Assembly: GCF_014202475.1 (NCBI RefSeq)
Contig: NZ_JACHGV010000010.1
Location: forward strand, 186,001 to 250,000
From: Streptomyces paradoxus
GTDB lineage: Bacteria; Actinomycetota; Actinomycetes; Streptomycetales; Streptomycetaceae
Length of the DNA: 64,000 nucleotides
Reading direction: 5' to 3'
Below the pieces are notes generated by a model. It worked only from the letters and a program-made list of their open reading frames with translations. It searched no databases and was not told the DNA's origin. This document shows, piece after piece, positions 35,947-44,167 of this stretch; the stretch's first letter is position 1; the number at the start of each line of letters is the position of its first letter. A program made the translations under genes and the position numbers.

Positions 35947-36783
35947 ATGGCGAACTACACCGCCGCCGACGTCAAGAAGCTCCGTGAGCTCACGGGCGCC
36001 GGCATGATGGACTGCAAGAAGGCGCTGGACGAGGCCGAGGGCAACGTCGAGAAGGCCGTCGAGGCGCTCCGCATCAAGGGCCAGAAGGGCGTCGCCAAGC
36101 GCGAGGGCCGTTCCGCCGAGAACGGTGCCGTCGTCTCGGTCATCGCCGACGACAACTCCTCCGGTGTCATCGTCGAGCTGAAGTGCGAGACGGACTTCGT
36201 CGCCAAGGGTGACAAGTTCCAGGCCGTGGCCAACACCATCGCCCAGCACGTCGCCAAGACCTCCCCGGCCGACCTGGAGGCCCTGCTCGCCTCCGAGATC
36301 GAGGCCGGCAAGACCGTCCAGGCGTTCGTCGACGAGGCCAACGCCAACCTGGGCGAGAAGATCGTCCTGGACCGCTTCGCGCAGTTCGCCGACGGCTACG
36401 TGACGGCGTACATGCACCGCACGATGCCCGACCTGCCCCCGCAGATCGGTGTCCTCGTCGAGCTGGACAAGCCGAACGCGGAGATCGCCAAGGGCGTCGC
36501 CCAGCACATCGCCGCCTTCGCGCCGAAGTACCTCTCCAAGGAGGACGTGCCGGCCGAGGTCGTCGAGTCCGAGCGCCGCGTCGCCGAGGAGACCACCCGC
36601 GCCGAGGGCAAGCCCGAGGCCGCCCTGCCGAAGATCGTCGAGGGTCGCCTCAACGGCTTCTTCAAGGACGCCACGCTGCTCGGCCAGCCGTACGCTCTGG
36701 ACAACAAGAAGTCCGTCCAGAAGGTCCTGGACGAGGCCGGTGTCACCCTGAAGCGCTTCTCGCGCATCAAGGTCGGCATCTGA
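35947..36783 (+). CDS. tsf: translation elongation factor Ts
   Basis: EF-Ts, the nucleotide exchange factor for EF-Tu, 278 residues. It starts MANYTAADVKKLRELTGAGM followed by MDCKKALDEAEGNVEKAVE (UBA-like domain and TDFV-contact region) and has VIVELKCETDFVAKGDKFQA. The C-terminus ends LKRFSRIKVGI. The ATG at 35947 follows GAGAGA; an upstream frame from 35890 lacks homology. Confidence 0.97.
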   Translation: MANYTAADVKKLRELTGAGMMDCKKALDEAEGNVEKAVEALRIKGQKGVAKREGRSAENGAVVSVIADDNSSGVIVELKCETDFVAKGDKFQAVANTIAQHVAKTSPADLEALLASEIEAGKTVQAFVDEANANLGEKIVLDRFAQFADGYVTAYMHRTMPDLPPQIGVLVELDKPNAEIAKGVAQHIAAFAPKYLSKEDVPAEVVESERRVAEETTRAEGKPEAALPKIVEGRLNGFFKDATLLGQPYALDNKKSVQKVLDEAGVTLKRFSRIKVGI

Positions 36784-36967
36784 GTCCGTACCGCGCTCGA
36801 CGCCCGGCCCCGATAGGGTCGACAGCAGTCGTCCGCGTACGCCGTCACATGAGTGGCGGACGACAGCAGATCTGACAAGGAGGCCATTGCCGTATGGGAT
36901 GCGAAACACGCCCCACCGGCAATGGCCTTCTTGGTATGTGCAACACGTGAAAGAGGCGGGATCCCCC

Positions 36968-37726
36968 ATGACCACCAAGGCCCAGAAGAGCGACGACGGC
37001 AAAGTGCGCGGCCGGTTTCTGCTGAAGCTGTCCGGAGAGGCCTTCTCCGGTGGCGGCGGCCTGGGCGTCGACCCCGACGTGGTGCACAAGATCGCCCGTG
37101 AGATCGCCGCCGTCGTGCGCGACGGCGCGCAGATCGCGGTCGTCATCGGCGGCGGCAACTTCTTCCGCGGCGCCGAACTCCAGCAGCGCGGCATGGACCG
37201 GGCCCGCTCCGACTACATGGGCATGCTCGGCACCGTCATGAACTGCCTCGCCCTCCAGGACTTCCTGGAGAAGGTCGGCGTGGACTGCCGGGTGCAGACC
37301 GCCATCACCATGGGCCAGGTCGCCGAGCCGTACATCCCGCTGCGCGCCGTACGGCACCTGGAGAAGGGCCGCGTGGTCATCTTCGGCGCCGGTATGGGCA
37401 TGCCGTACTTCTCGACCGACACCACCGCCGCCCAGCGCGCCCTGGAGATCGACGCCGAGGCGCTGCTCATGGGTAAGAACGGCGTGGACGGGGTCTACGA
37501 CTCCGACCCGAAGACCAACCCGGACGCGGTGAAGTTCGACCACCTCGGCTACGGCGAGGTCATCACGCGCGATCTGAAGGTCGCCGACGCCACGGCGGTG
37601 ACGCTGTGCCGCGACAACAAGCTCCCGATCGTGGTCTTCGAGCTGCTGGCGGAGGGCAACATCGCCCGCGCCGTCAAGGGTGAGAAGATCGGCACGCTGG
37701 TGGGGGACCCCGGCAGCCGGGACTGA
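36968..37726 (+). CDS. pyrH: uridylate kinase
   Basis: UMP kinase of the amino-acid-kinase fold, 252 residues, making UDP for pyrimidine nucleotides. FLLKLSGEAFSGGGGLGVDP is the phosphate-binding start; IAVVIGGGNFFRGAELQQRG, RARSDYMGMLGTVMNCLALQ and VVIFGAGMGMPYFSTDTTAA are family signatures. The ATG at 36968 has GAGGCGGG upstream; a GTG at 36947 is less likely. It is followed by frr in the usual order. Confidence 0.96.
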   Translation: MTTKAQKSDDGKVRGRFLLKLSGEAFSGGGGLGVDPDVVHKIAREIAAVVRDGAQIAVVIGGGNFFRGAELQQRGMDRARSDYMGMLGTVMNCLALQDFLEKVGVDCRVQTAITMGQVAEPYIPLRAVRHLEKGRVVIFGAGMGMPYFSTDTTAAQRALEIDAEALLMGKNGVDGVYDSDPKTNPDAVKFDHLGYGEVITRDLKVADATAVTLCRDNKLPIVVFELLAEGNIARAVKGEKIGTLVGDPGSRD

Positions 37727-37890
37727 TACCCGAGAACGACCCCGTCCGGGGGACGGACGGGACGGAGCCGGGCCGGGGGATGGACAATGTCCCGCCGGTC
37801 GGGAACCGTTCAGAAGAAGACGCGACGCAGCCGGCCGCCGCCCCACATGGAACCGCAGCCGGGCCTACTCAAGACACGCAGGAGCAAGTG

Positions 37891-38448
37891 GTGATCGAAG
37901 AGACCCTCCTCGAGGCCGAGGAGAAGATGGAGAAGGCCGTCGTGGTCGCCAAGGAGGACTTCGCCGCGATCCGCACCGGCCGTGCGCACCCGGCGATGTT
38001 CAACAAGATCGTGGCCGACTACTACGGCGCGCCGACGCCGATCAACCAGCTGGCCTCGTTCTCCGTGCCCGAGCCGCGTATGGCCGTGGTGACCCCCTTC
38101 GACAAGAGCGCGCTGCGCAACATCGAGCAGGCGATCCGCGACTCCGACCTGGGCGTCAACCCGAGCAACGACGGCAACATCATCCGGGTGGTGTTCCCCG
38201 AGCTCACCGAGGAGCGCCGCCGCGAGTACATCAAGGTCGCCAAGGGCAAGGGCGAGGACGCGAAGATCTCGATCCGCTCCGTGCGCCGCAAGGCGAAGGA
38301 GGCCATCGACAAGCTGATCAAGGATGGCGAGGTCGGCGAGGACGAGGGCCGCCGTGCGGAGAAGGAGCTCGACGACACCACCGCGAAGTACGTCGCGCAG
38401 GTGGACGAGCTCCTGAAGCACAAGGAAGCGGAGCTGCTCGAGGTCTGA
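37891..38448 (+). CDS. frr: ribosome recycling factor
   Basis: Ribosome recycling factor, exactly 185 residues from the GTG at 37891, the standard length. It splits post-termination ribosomes together with EF-G. Motifs: EDFAAIRTGRAHPAMFNKIV, YYGAPTPINQLASFSVPEPR, FPELTEERRREYIKVAKGKG. AGGAG (37880-37884) lies 6 nt before this GTG and decides the start; a longer frame from 37780 adds 37 residues without homology. The stop overlaps the cdsA ATG by one base (TGATG). Confidence 0.96.
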   Translation: MIEETLLEAEEKMEKAVVVAKEDFAAIRTGRAHPAMFNKIVADYYGAPTPINQLASFSVPEPRMAVVTPFDKSALRNIEQAIRDSDLGVNPSNDGNIIRVVFPELTEERRREYIKVAKGKGEDAKISIRSVRRKAKEAIDKLIKDGEVGEDEGRRAEKELDDTTAKYVAQVDELLKHKEAELLEV

Positions 38449-39575
38449 TGAACGACTCTTCCTGGGGGGCGCCGCCACAGGCCGGGTACTGGGGGCCCAC
38501 CGACCAAGGGCATGGTCGCGGGCACGTCCAGGGGCCGGGCCACGGGCACGTCCAAGGGGCCGCTCCGGCGGGTCCCGCATACGATGCGTATGAAGCGCCT
38601 CAGACTCGCCCCATGCCCATCGTGCCCGACGTGACCGACTTCGGCGGAAACCAGGATGACGACCGGGGGGCTGCTCGGCTGAGCGGCACCCCGGTCCGAA
38701 ACGACACGAATCCGGAGCCCATGCCCGACGCCTCGCAGCCGGCACCCAAGCCGCCGAAGAAGAGCGCGGGTCGCGACCTGAGTGCCGCGATAGGGGTCGG
38801 TGTCGGGCTCGGTGCGGTGATCGTCGCCTCGCTGTTCGTCGTCAAGGCCGTGTTCGTCGGCGTCGTCGCGGTGGCCGTGGTGGTGGGCCTGTGGGAGCTG
38901 ACCAAGCGGCTGGAGGAACGCAAGGGCATCCGGGCGCCCCTCGTGCCGCTCGCGCTCGGCGGTGCCGCGATGGTCGTCGCCGGGTACGTCCGGGGCGCCG
39001 AGGGCGCGTGGGTGGCGATGGCGCTCACGGCGCTGGCCGTCCTGGTCTGGCGCATGACCGAACCACCCGAGGGCTACCTGAGGGACGTCACGGCCGGTGT
39101 CTTCGCGGCGTTCTACGTGCCGTTCCTCGCGACCTTCGTCGCGATGATGCTGACCGCGGAAGACGGCGCGCAGCGGGTGCTCACCTTCCTGCTGCTCACG
39201 GTCGTCAGCGACACCGGTGCCTACGCCGTCGGCTGGCGGTTCGGCCGGCACAAGCTCGCCCCACGCATCAGCCCCGGCAAGACGCGGGAGGGCCTGCTCG
39301 GCGCGGTCTCCTTCGCCATGGTCGCGGGGGCGCTGTGCATGCAGTTCCTCATCGACGACGGTGCCTGGTGGCAGGGTCTGGTGCTGGGCCTCGCGGTCGC
39401 GGTCACCGCCACGCTCGGCGACCTCGGCGAGTCCATGATCAAGCGGGATCTCGGCATCAAGGACATGGGCACGCTGCTGCCGGGCCACGGCGGCATCATG
39501 GACCGCCTCGACTCGCTGCTGCCCACGGCTCCGGTGGTGTGGCTGCTGCTCGTGCTGTTCGTGGGGTCCGGCTGA
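38448..39575 (+). CDS. cdsA: phosphatidate cytidylyltransferase CdsA
   Basis: CDP-diacylglycerol synthase, 375 residues, which activates phosphatidic acid for phospholipid synthesis in the membrane. About 110 N-terminal residues are hydrophilic and Gly/His/Pro-rich, usual in Streptomyces. Eight or so membrane helices follow. The signature is complete: SDTGAYAVGWRFGRHKLAPR, ISPGKTREG, then GDLGESMIKRDLGIKDMGTL, LPGHGGIMDRLDSL. It is translationally coupled to frr and followed by a perfect terminator. Confidence 0.95.
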   Translation: MNDSSWGAPPQAGYWGPTDQGHGRGHVQGPGHGHVQGAAPAGPAYDAYEAPQTRPMPIVPDVTDFGGNQDDDRGAARLSGTPVRNDTNPEPMPDASQPAPKPPKKSAGRDLSAAIGVGVGLGAVIVASLFVVKAVFVGVVAVAVVVGLWELTKRLEERKGIRAPLVPLALGGAAMVVAGYVRGAEGAWVAMALTALAVLVWRMTEPPEGYLRDVTAGVFAAFYVPFLATFVAMMLTAEDGAQRVLTFLLLTVVSDTGAYAVGWRFGRHKLAPRISPGKTREGLLGAVSFAMVAGALCMQFLIDDGAWWQGLVLGLAVAVTATLGDLGESMIKRDLGIKDMGTLLPGHGGIMDRLDSLLPTAPVVWLLLVLFVGSG

Positions 39576-39589
39576 GCCGACCGGTTGTC

Positions 39590-39629
39590 GTCAGCGAGCC
39601 CCTGCCCGGCCGGGCAGGGGCTCGCTGAC
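39590..39629. terminator. perfect 40-bp palindrome, terminator
   Basis: Arms 39590-39607 and 39612-39629 are exactly complementary (18 bp, beginning GTCAGCGAGCCCC), and the loop GGCC is self-complementary, so the whole 40 bp is a palindrome. It lies 14 nt after the cdsA stop. Confidence 0.8.
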
Positions 39630-39695
39630 GTCTCGGGGAGACGCCCGGGGGCCTGGGGTGGGACGATTCAGATGTACCTCCCAAAGGAGGCCATC

Positions 39696-40145
39696 ATGGC
39701 CATCATCCGAGAGAGCATCGACGTCGACCGCCGTCCGGAGGAGGTCTACCAGTACGTCATGGACACGCAGCGCATGCCGGAGTGGCAGCTGAGCGCCGTG
39801 TCCGCGGAGCGTCTCGACGAGGGGCCCGTCGGTGTCGGCACCCAGGTCCGGGTGACCCGGCACGTCGGCCGTCGTGTCATGCCGATGACCATGGAGGTCA
39901 CCGAGTACGACCCGCCGCACAGCTGGGGCATGCGCGGCGTCGACGGACCCGTCCGGGCGCATGTGCACGGCGAGGTCGAACCCTACGACGAGGGCCGGCG
40001 CTCCCACGTCACGATCGACATCGACTTCGAGGGCCACGGCATGGGCAAGGTCCTGGTCCCACTCGTCGTACGCCCCCAGGTCCGCAAGGAGCTCCCGCGC
40101 AACGAGCGGCTTCTCAAGGACCGGCTGGAGGGGACGGGCGGGTAG
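39696..40145 (+). CDS. SRPBCC-family (polyketide cyclase-like) protein
   Basis: A 149-residue START/SRPBCC-fold protein: IIRESIDVDRRPEEVYQYVM (N-terminal strand and helix), PEWQLSAVSAERLDEGPVGV, VTEYDPPHSWGMRGVDGPVR, ending with a long C-terminal helix. These proteins bind hydrophobic ligands; the ligand is unknown. The ATG at 39696 has AAAGGAGG 6 nt upstream, a near-perfect site. It is convergent with the next small gene over a shared hairpin. Confidence 0.85.
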   Translation: MAIIRESIDVDRRPEEVYQYVMDTQRMPEWQLSAVSAERLDEGPVGVGTQVRVTRHVGRRVMPMTMEVTEYDPPHSWGMRGVDGPVRAHVHGEVEPYDEGRRSHVTIDIDFEGHGMGKVLVPLVVRPQVRKELPRNERLLKDRLEGTGG

Positions 40146-40156
40146 AGCGTCTTTCG

Positions 40157-40186
40157 CCCCGGCGGCTCGCCTCAGCGCCGCCGGGG
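40157..40186. terminator. bidirectional hairpin terminator
   Basis: CCCCGGCGGC (40157-40166) pairs perfectly with GCCGCCGGGG (40177-40186) around a 10-nt loop. It lies 12 nt after the SRPBCC stop and overlaps the 3' end of the small gene on the other strand. Confidence 0.7.
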
Positions 40187-40327
40187 AAACTTCCAGCCGT
40201 TCCGGCGCAGCTTGAACAGGACGGATACCCCGCAAAGGGCCCACACGGCGAGGAAGGCCCACGTGAACCACGGCGGGCCCTGCCGCTTCTCGGCCAGATG
40301 TACCGATGTCGCGCAGAAGGACGTCAT
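40172..40327 (-). CDS. small single-span membrane protein
   Basis: A 51-residue protein with one membrane helix (WFTWAFLAVWALCGVSVLF, residues about 20-38) and a basic C-terminus (KLRRNGWKFPRRR), so the C-terminal side should face the cytoplasm. Function unknown. The ATG at 40327 is chosen because the preceding sequence looks non-coding; a frame starting at 40423 would run into the rlmN att region and is less likely. It is the last chromosomal gene before the integrated element. Confidence 0.55.
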   Translation of the reverse strand: MTSFCATSVHLAEKRQGPPWFTWAFLAVWALCGVSVLFKLRRNGWKFPRRR

Positions 40328-40399
40328 TGCGCGCGCGTGCCCGGCCTCATGGACAGGAACACTCGGTTCCGCCGACCGGGGCCGCAGGCCACGTGAATC

Positions 40400-40441
40400 G
40401 ATCTGCGACACTGGTACGGCCATGCCTAAGCCCGGAGAACT
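40400..40441 (+). repeat. left att-region repeat (original rlmN 5' region)
   Basis: 42 nt that match positions 56051-56092 at 33 of 42 positions. Blocks in common are GATCTGC, ACACTGG, ATGCCT and CCCGGAGAACT; the bases between the blocks differ. The last 11 bp (40431-40441) are identical and are the best candidate crossover core. The ATG of the stranded rlmN start lies inside. Confidence 0.8.
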
Positions 40442-40448
40442 GATGTGA
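40422..40448 (+). pseudogene. stranded 5' end of the original rlmN
   Basis: ATG CCT AAG CCC GGA GAA CTG then ATG TGA reads MPKPGELM-stop. The intact rlmN at 56073 begins MPAPGELTF. The first seven codons correspond, so this is the original start of rlmN, cut off from its body by insertion of the element at CCCGGAGAACT. Confidence 0.8.
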
Positions 40449-40462
40449 TCCGGGCACGAAGA

Positions 40463-40499
40463 AGCCCCCTACCAGCGATGTTGCCGCCAGTGGGGGGCT
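40463..40499 (-). terminator. terminator downstream of int
   Basis: AGCCCCC (40463-40469) pairs with GGGGGCT (40493-40499) around a 23-nt loop, between the att core and the int stop. It would end the leftward rep-xis-int transcript before the chromosome. Confidence 0.55.
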
Positions 40500-40513
40500 G
40501 TCTTGTACCCGCC

Positions 40514-40531
40514 GGGCCGTCCCTGGGCCGT
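40514..40531 (+). repeat. candidate Int arm-type repeat, left
   Basis: GGGCCGTCCCTGGGCCGT is repeated exactly at 55956-55973 near the other end. A further TGGGCCGT follows at about 40541-40548. The position, 73 nt inside the core and touching the int stop, suits integrase arm-site binding. Confidence 0.5.
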
Positions 40532-41766
40532 CAGGGCTTCTGGGCCGTGCCGAAGACGCCATCCAGGGCCCGGCGGGCGCGCTCGGTGCTGCTGGGCATC
40601 AGGTGGGCGTACACCCGCAGTGTCATCGCCGGGTCGGAGTGCCCGAGGTATTCGCTGACGGCCTTGATGCTCTCGCCCGCGTCCAGGAGGACTGAGGCGT
40701 AGAAGTGGCGGAGGGCGTGCATTCCGTGCTGCCGAGCGGAGGCGTACGGCTTGCCGGGTTCGGGCGTCGGGATGAGGCCGGCCGCCGCCAGGGCAGGCTT
40801 CCACTCCTGGATGTTGAAGTTGCTTCGCCAGACGATCCCGTCGGCCGTGTTGGTGAAGATGAGGCGGCGCTCGGTGAGGGGGCCGTCCGGCCTGGCCCAC
40901 GGCAGCTTGATTGCTACGGGCGGGTGATTCTTTATGTGCCGCCGCAAGGCGGAGGCGACCGAGGACGGCAGCGGTACGTCCCGTTCCTTGTTGCCCTTGG
41001 GTGGAGCGAAGACGGCGACGCCCCGGATCAGCTTGACCTGAGCGGTGACCCGCAGGGTGTCGCTGTCGAGCTGCAAGGTGTCTTCGGCCAGGCCGAGGAT
41101 CTCGCCCTGGCGGAGGCCGCATCCGCTGCCGACGTCGACCATGGCTCGGTAGCGCTCGGGTAGGGCGTCTCGGACCGCTCGTATCTGCGAGGGGAGCCAG
41201 GGCACGACCCGGGCAGTCGAGACGGCGGGCGGACGCACTGACGCTGCCGAGCACGGGTTCCGGGCGAGGAAGCCGTCATCCACGGCGGCCGACAGCACAG
41301 CGCGGACGTTGGCGTAGATGTTGCGGGCGTAGGTGCTGCCCATCGGACCGTTCTCCAGGTCGCGCACGAACTCGCGGATGTGGACCGGGCGGAAAGACCC
41401 GAGCGGTCGAGCCCCGATACGCGGGAAGGCGTGCAGCCGAAGCCGGGTCTCCACACCGATGCGCGTGTTCAGGTCGGTGGTCTGCCCGGTGATCCAGCGC
41501 TCCGCGTACTGCTGAAAGGTGGTCTGCGCTGCCCTGGGGTCCACGTACTGACCACGGGACATGTCGGCAGCCGTCTCGGCCAGCCACTCTTCCGCCCGGC
41601 GCTTCTGGCGGTCCGGGAAGGACTTGCTCTTCTCTGTGCCGTCCGGGCCGACGTACCGAGCTCGGTAGCGGAGTCCGTTGCCGTAGCGTTCGGTCTTGAC
41701 CCTCATCGGCTTGCCGTCTGGCCCCGGCTCGGTCTTGTACCAGCGGTCTTGGATGTGTCCCGCCAT
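40531..41766 (-). CDS. int: tyrosine-type integrase
   Basis: Phage-type tyrosine recombinase, 411 residues, that integrates and excises the element. The N-terminal arm/core-binding part contains YVDPRAAQTTFQQYAERWIT and RNIYANVRAVLSAAVDDGFL. The catalytic residues are in place: Arg in SGCGLRQGEILGL, His-x-x-Arg in MHALRHFYASVLLD, then LGHSDPAMTLRVYAHLMP with the later His and nucleophilic Tyr. The ATG at 41766 overlaps the xis stop by one base (TGATG), so the two are coupled. An upstream GTG frame inside xis is rejected. Confidence 0.95.
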   Translation of the reverse strand: MAGHIQDRWYKTEPGPDGKPMRVKTERYGNGLRYRARYVGPDGTEKSKSFPDRQKRRAEEWLAETAADMSRGQYVDPRAAQTTFQQYAERWITGQTTDLNTRIGVETRLRLHAFPRIGARPLGSFRPVHIREFVRDLENGPMGSTYARNIYANVRAVLSAAVDDGFLARNPCSAASVRPPAVSTARVVPWLPSQIRAVRDALPERYRAMVDVGSGCGLRQGEILGLAEDTLQLDSDTLRVTAQVKLIRGVAVFAPPKGNKERDVPLPSSVASALRRHIKNHPPVAIKLPWARPDGPLTERRLIFTNTADGIVWRSNFNIQEWKPALAAAGLIPTPEPGKPYASARQHGMHALRHFYASVLLDAGESIKAVSEYLGHSDPAMTLRVYAHLMPSSTERARRALDGVFGTAQKP

Positions 41767-41963
41767 CAGGCAGCCTCCCCAAGCTGGGAGTCCACCCAGG
41801 CCCGTATGTCGTCCGGGTCGAAGCGGAGATGCCGGCCGACTCGGAAGCCGCGGGGACCGGTGCGCTTGCGGCGCCACTGGTAGACCGTCTCGACGCTGGG
41901 CAGCTCGAACATCTCGACCAGGTCCTCAGGCGTCAGGAACCGGGTCGGCAGCTCTGAGGCCAT
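41766..41963 (-). CDS. xis: excisionase-like winged-helix protein
   Basis: A 65-residue MerR-like/Xis helix-turn-helix protein: LTPEDLVEMFELPSVETVYQ, WRRKRTGPRGFRVGRHLRFD, ending DDIRAWVDSQLGEAA. The layout (helix-turn-helix then the GxxG-R-x-x-R-F wing) is the standard excisionase found before int in AICEs. GGGGAG lies 7 nt upstream of the ATG. It starts 2 nt after the rep stop. Confidence 0.9.
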   Translation of the reverse strand: MASELPTRFLTPEDLVEMFELPSVETVYQWRRKRTGPRGFRVGRHLRFDPDDIRAWVDSQLGEAA

Positions 41964-41965
41964 GG

Positions 41966-43339
41966 TCAGTACTCCCCTTCGGTGAGTTGGTCGCGTAGGG
42001 CTTCGCGGGCGGTTTCGCGGTTGAGTTGGAGGCCGCGGGCGATGGTGGCGGCCAGGACGGATTCGCCGGGCGTGTGGCCGTGTCCGGCGTACTGCCAGTC
42101 GGTGAGGACGAGGACGGTGTCCGGCTCCTGGTCCTCGAGGCCGAGGGCGGCGTGTTCCTGGGCGGCGCGGTAGTCGGCACGGGCCTGCCTCAGGGCGCCG
42201 AGGGTGGTGGAGTAGCGGCGGGACTTCGAAGAGAAGTGGCCGCGAAAGCCGAGCATGTGAGCCCAGGCCCACAGGCGCCGGTCCGGGTAGAGCGGGTCGA
42301 GCTGCTTGCAGGCCTCGATGAGGCGGCGGGTGTGGTCGGGGACCTGGTGGCGGTCGAGCTCGGAGAGTTCGCCGATGCGGCGGTCCAGGGTGCCGGTCGT
42401 CTCGGCGGCCTTGGTGGCGTACTTGGCCACGTAGGAGGCGACGGCCTGTTCGGTGATGTCGGAGCCGTCTCCGAACGCCTTGACCGGCCGGACGTCGAGC
42501 TGTCGGCCCCAGCGGAAGGTCCGGGCGGGTTGGTCGTCGGCGGCGGGGACGGAGACCGAGGTGTAGGAGTGCGCGGCGGCGGCCCGGATGGCGTCCGTGA
42601 GGAGGTCGACCGTGGCCCAGTTCGGCGGTGGGGTGCCGGGCCCGTCCGGTCCGTCGATGCGGATCACGGCGTGGAAGTGCAGAGCCCCACGCTTCTGGAA
42701 CTCAGCGACCTTGCCGTAGGAGAGCCGAGCGGCTTCTTTCAGCTCCCGCTGCGAGAGGCCGGCGCGGGCGGCTACCTCACGGCGGAGCCGGTTGGTGAAG
42801 CGCTGCCAGAGCTGTCCGGCGTGGTTGTTGAACAGCACCGTGCCCGCGTAGTCGTACGTCTCGGGGTCGAGCGCCGTGCCGAGGGCGGAATCGTCGGCGG
42901 CGTGGCGGGTGCCGCAACGGCAGACACCCCGGTCGGGCCGGTTGTGGACGCGACCGAACGAGGGGGCGGTGAGGGTGGCGAATACGCGGGGGTGGTCGCG
43001 GACGGTGGCGGGGATGTCGCGTCGGTCGTCTCCGGCCAGGCCCGCTCGGATGAGGTGGTAGGTGTCGCCCGCGTACGTCCAGGCGCAGGAAGGGCAGCGG
43101 GAGGCCCGGCGGTTGCCGCAGGCGACGCGGAGCCGCCCGCCCGGTTCGCCCTCGGTGGAGTAGTGGTGCAGCGTCTCGCCGGTGGTCTTGTCCTTGTGCA
43201 GGACCCAGCCGGTCAGGTGGATGGGGTCGGCACAGCCGCCGGTGCGGCGGATCTGCTCGTGCCAGCGGTGGTAGTCAGAGGCCGAAGTCACCCTCAGCAG
43301 GTCGCCGAGGGTGGCACGGTCGAGCAGCTGCTCAGGCAC
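41966..43339 (-). CDS. repSA: rolling-circle replication initiator, RepSA type
   Basis: A 457-residue replication initiator, close in length to RepSA of pSAM2 (about 459). It nicks the double-strand origin to start rolling-circle replication. Motifs: FATLTAPSFG at residues 120-129, the HUH metal site GALHFHAVIRIDG at 219-231, and a later helix with candidate nicking tyrosines VASYVAKYATKAAE. Cysteine pairs (RCPSCAWTY; CRCGTRH) suggest zinc binding. GTG at 43339 is chosen because GGGAGG lies 6 nt upstream. It overlaps the preceding zinc-finger gene by 8 nt. Confidence 0.9.
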   Translation of the reverse strand: MPEQLLDRATLGDLLRVTSASDYHRWHEQIRRTGGCADPIHLTGWVLHKDKTTGETLHHYSTEGEPGGRLRVACGNRRASRCPSCAWTYAGDTYHLIRAGLAGDDRRDIPATVRDHPRVFATLTAPSFGRVHNRPDRGVCRCGTRHAADDSALGTALDPETYDYAGTVLFNNHAGQLWQRFTNRLRREVAARAGLSQRELKEAARLSYGKVAEFQKRGALHFHAVIRIDGPDGPGTPPPNWATVDLLTDAIRAAAAHSYTSVSVPAADDQPARTFRWGRQLDVRPVKAFGDGSDITEQAVASYVAKYATKAAETTGTLDRRIGELSELDRHQVPDHTRRLIEACKQLDPLYPDRRLWAWAHMLGFRGHFSSKSRRYSTTLGALRQARADYRAAQEHAALGLEDQEPDTVLVLTDWQYAGHGHTPGESVLAATIARGLQLNRETAREALRDQLTEGEY

Positions 43340-43517
43340 GAGCACCCTCCCGGTCGGGGCGGGTGCGGGTGACGCCGAGGCCGTCGCAGGCCGGGCAGTG
43401 GGCGGTGATGGTGCGCAGGTGACCACGGTGGTCGCGGCCGCCGAGGGTGACGGCGACGGAGGCGAAGCCGTCGCAGGCCGGGCAGATCCTCGGCGGGGGC
43501 GAGCTGTGGTGGGCCAT
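43332..43517 (-). CDS. small double-CPAC zinc-ribbon protein
   Basis: A 61-residue protein with two C-P-A-C motifs (RICPACDGFASVAVTL near residue 11; HCPACDGLGVTRTRP near 40), spaced to make one zinc ribbon or rubredoxin-like knuckle. The ATG at 43517 has AAAGGA upstream. It lies directly before rep and overlaps it by 8 nt, so it is probably translationally coupled and may act in replication control. It follows one of the two identical-loop hairpins (43553-43600). Confidence 0.75.
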   Translation of the reverse strand: MAHHSSPPPRICPACDGFASVAVTLGGRDHRGHLRTITAHCPACDGLGVTRTRPDREGARA

Positions 43518-43552
43518 GATGGTGGTTCCTTTCGATTGCGGTTGGAAGGAAC

Positions 43553-43600
43553 GGCCCCGGGTGGCGGCGTGCTTGGCGGCTTGTGCGCCACCCGGCGGCC
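43553..43600 (-). repeat. identical-loop hairpin, copy B
   Basis: Arms 43557-43566 (CCGGGTGGCG) and 43586-43595 (CGCCACCCGG) pair perfectly and extend outward by GGCC/GGCC past one bulged base. The 19-nt loop 43567-43585 (GCGTGCTTGGCGGCTTGTG on the plus strand) is identical to the loop of copy A at 44184-44202, although the stems differ. In the transcribed (minus) direction it starts 2 nt after the GGDEF stop and ends 36 nt before the next gene. Confidence 0.7.
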
Positions 43601-43602
43601 TC

Positions 43603-44127
43603 TCAGCGAGTGGTGTGGGAGCCCCGGCGGGTGCGGCCCTTGGCCGCATACATGGCGGCGTCGGCAGCGGCGAGGGCGTCTGTCAGGAGGGGCACCGGCA
43701 GCTCCGCGATAGGGCAGACGCCGACTGAGGCGGCCAGCGGCCGGTGCAGCACTGCTGTGAGCGCGTCGAGGTCGCCGGCGGCCAGGTCCCGGATCACGGC
43801 GACGAATTCGTCCCCGCCCAGGCGGCCCGCGGTGCCGTTGTGTCCGCACCAGGCGCGCAGCCGGTCGGCGGTGGCGACGAGGGCGGCGTCCCCGGCGGCG
43901 TGGCCGTGGGTGTCGTTCAGGGTCTTGAAGTGGTCGAGGTCGACCAGGAGCACGGCCGCGTTCGGGTGCCGGCGGATGAGGTGTTCGGCGCGGGCGGTCC
44001 ATCCGGCGCGGGTGTGCAGGCCGGTGAGCGGGTCGCGGCGGGCGCAGGCGAGACGGCGGGTGAGGATGCCGCCGTGCACGGCCCAGCCGAGTAACGGCAC
44101 GATGCTCGCGGCTATGTGCAAGTCCAT
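43603..44127 (-). CDS. GGDEF-domain protein (putative diguanylate cyclase)
   Basis: A 174-residue protein with a short hydrophobic N-terminus (residues about 5-23, one possible membrane helix) and a full GGDEF domain: RRDPLTGLHTRAGW, LLVDLDHFKTLNDTHGHAAG (metal-binding Asp and the F-K-x-x-N-D...G-H-x-x-G-D pattern), GRLGGDEFVAVIRD (active site, residues 104-108), and ASVGVCP. Catalytic residues are intact. The R-x-x-D inhibitory site is absent five residues upstream (it reads NGTA). It could make c-di-GMP, which in Streptomyces binds BldD and delays development. AAGGAG precedes the ATG. Confidence 0.85.
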   Translation of the reverse strand: MDLHIAASIVPLLGWAVHGGILTRRLACARRDPLTGLHTRAGWTARAEHLIRRHPNAAVLLVDLDHFKTLNDTHGHAAGDAALVATADRLRAWCGHNGTAGRLGGDEFVAVIRDLAAGDLDALTAVLHRPLAASVGVCPIAELPVPLLTDALAAADAAMYAAKGRTRRGSHTTR

Positions 44128-44167
44128 GGCGTTGCTCCTTGGCGATGGCGGTTGGCTGACGGAATCC

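Noticed and set aside
40431..40441. The att core as a tRNA-derived site, as for pSAM2
   Set aside because: No tRNA gene lies at either end; the core belongs to the 5' coding region of rlmN.
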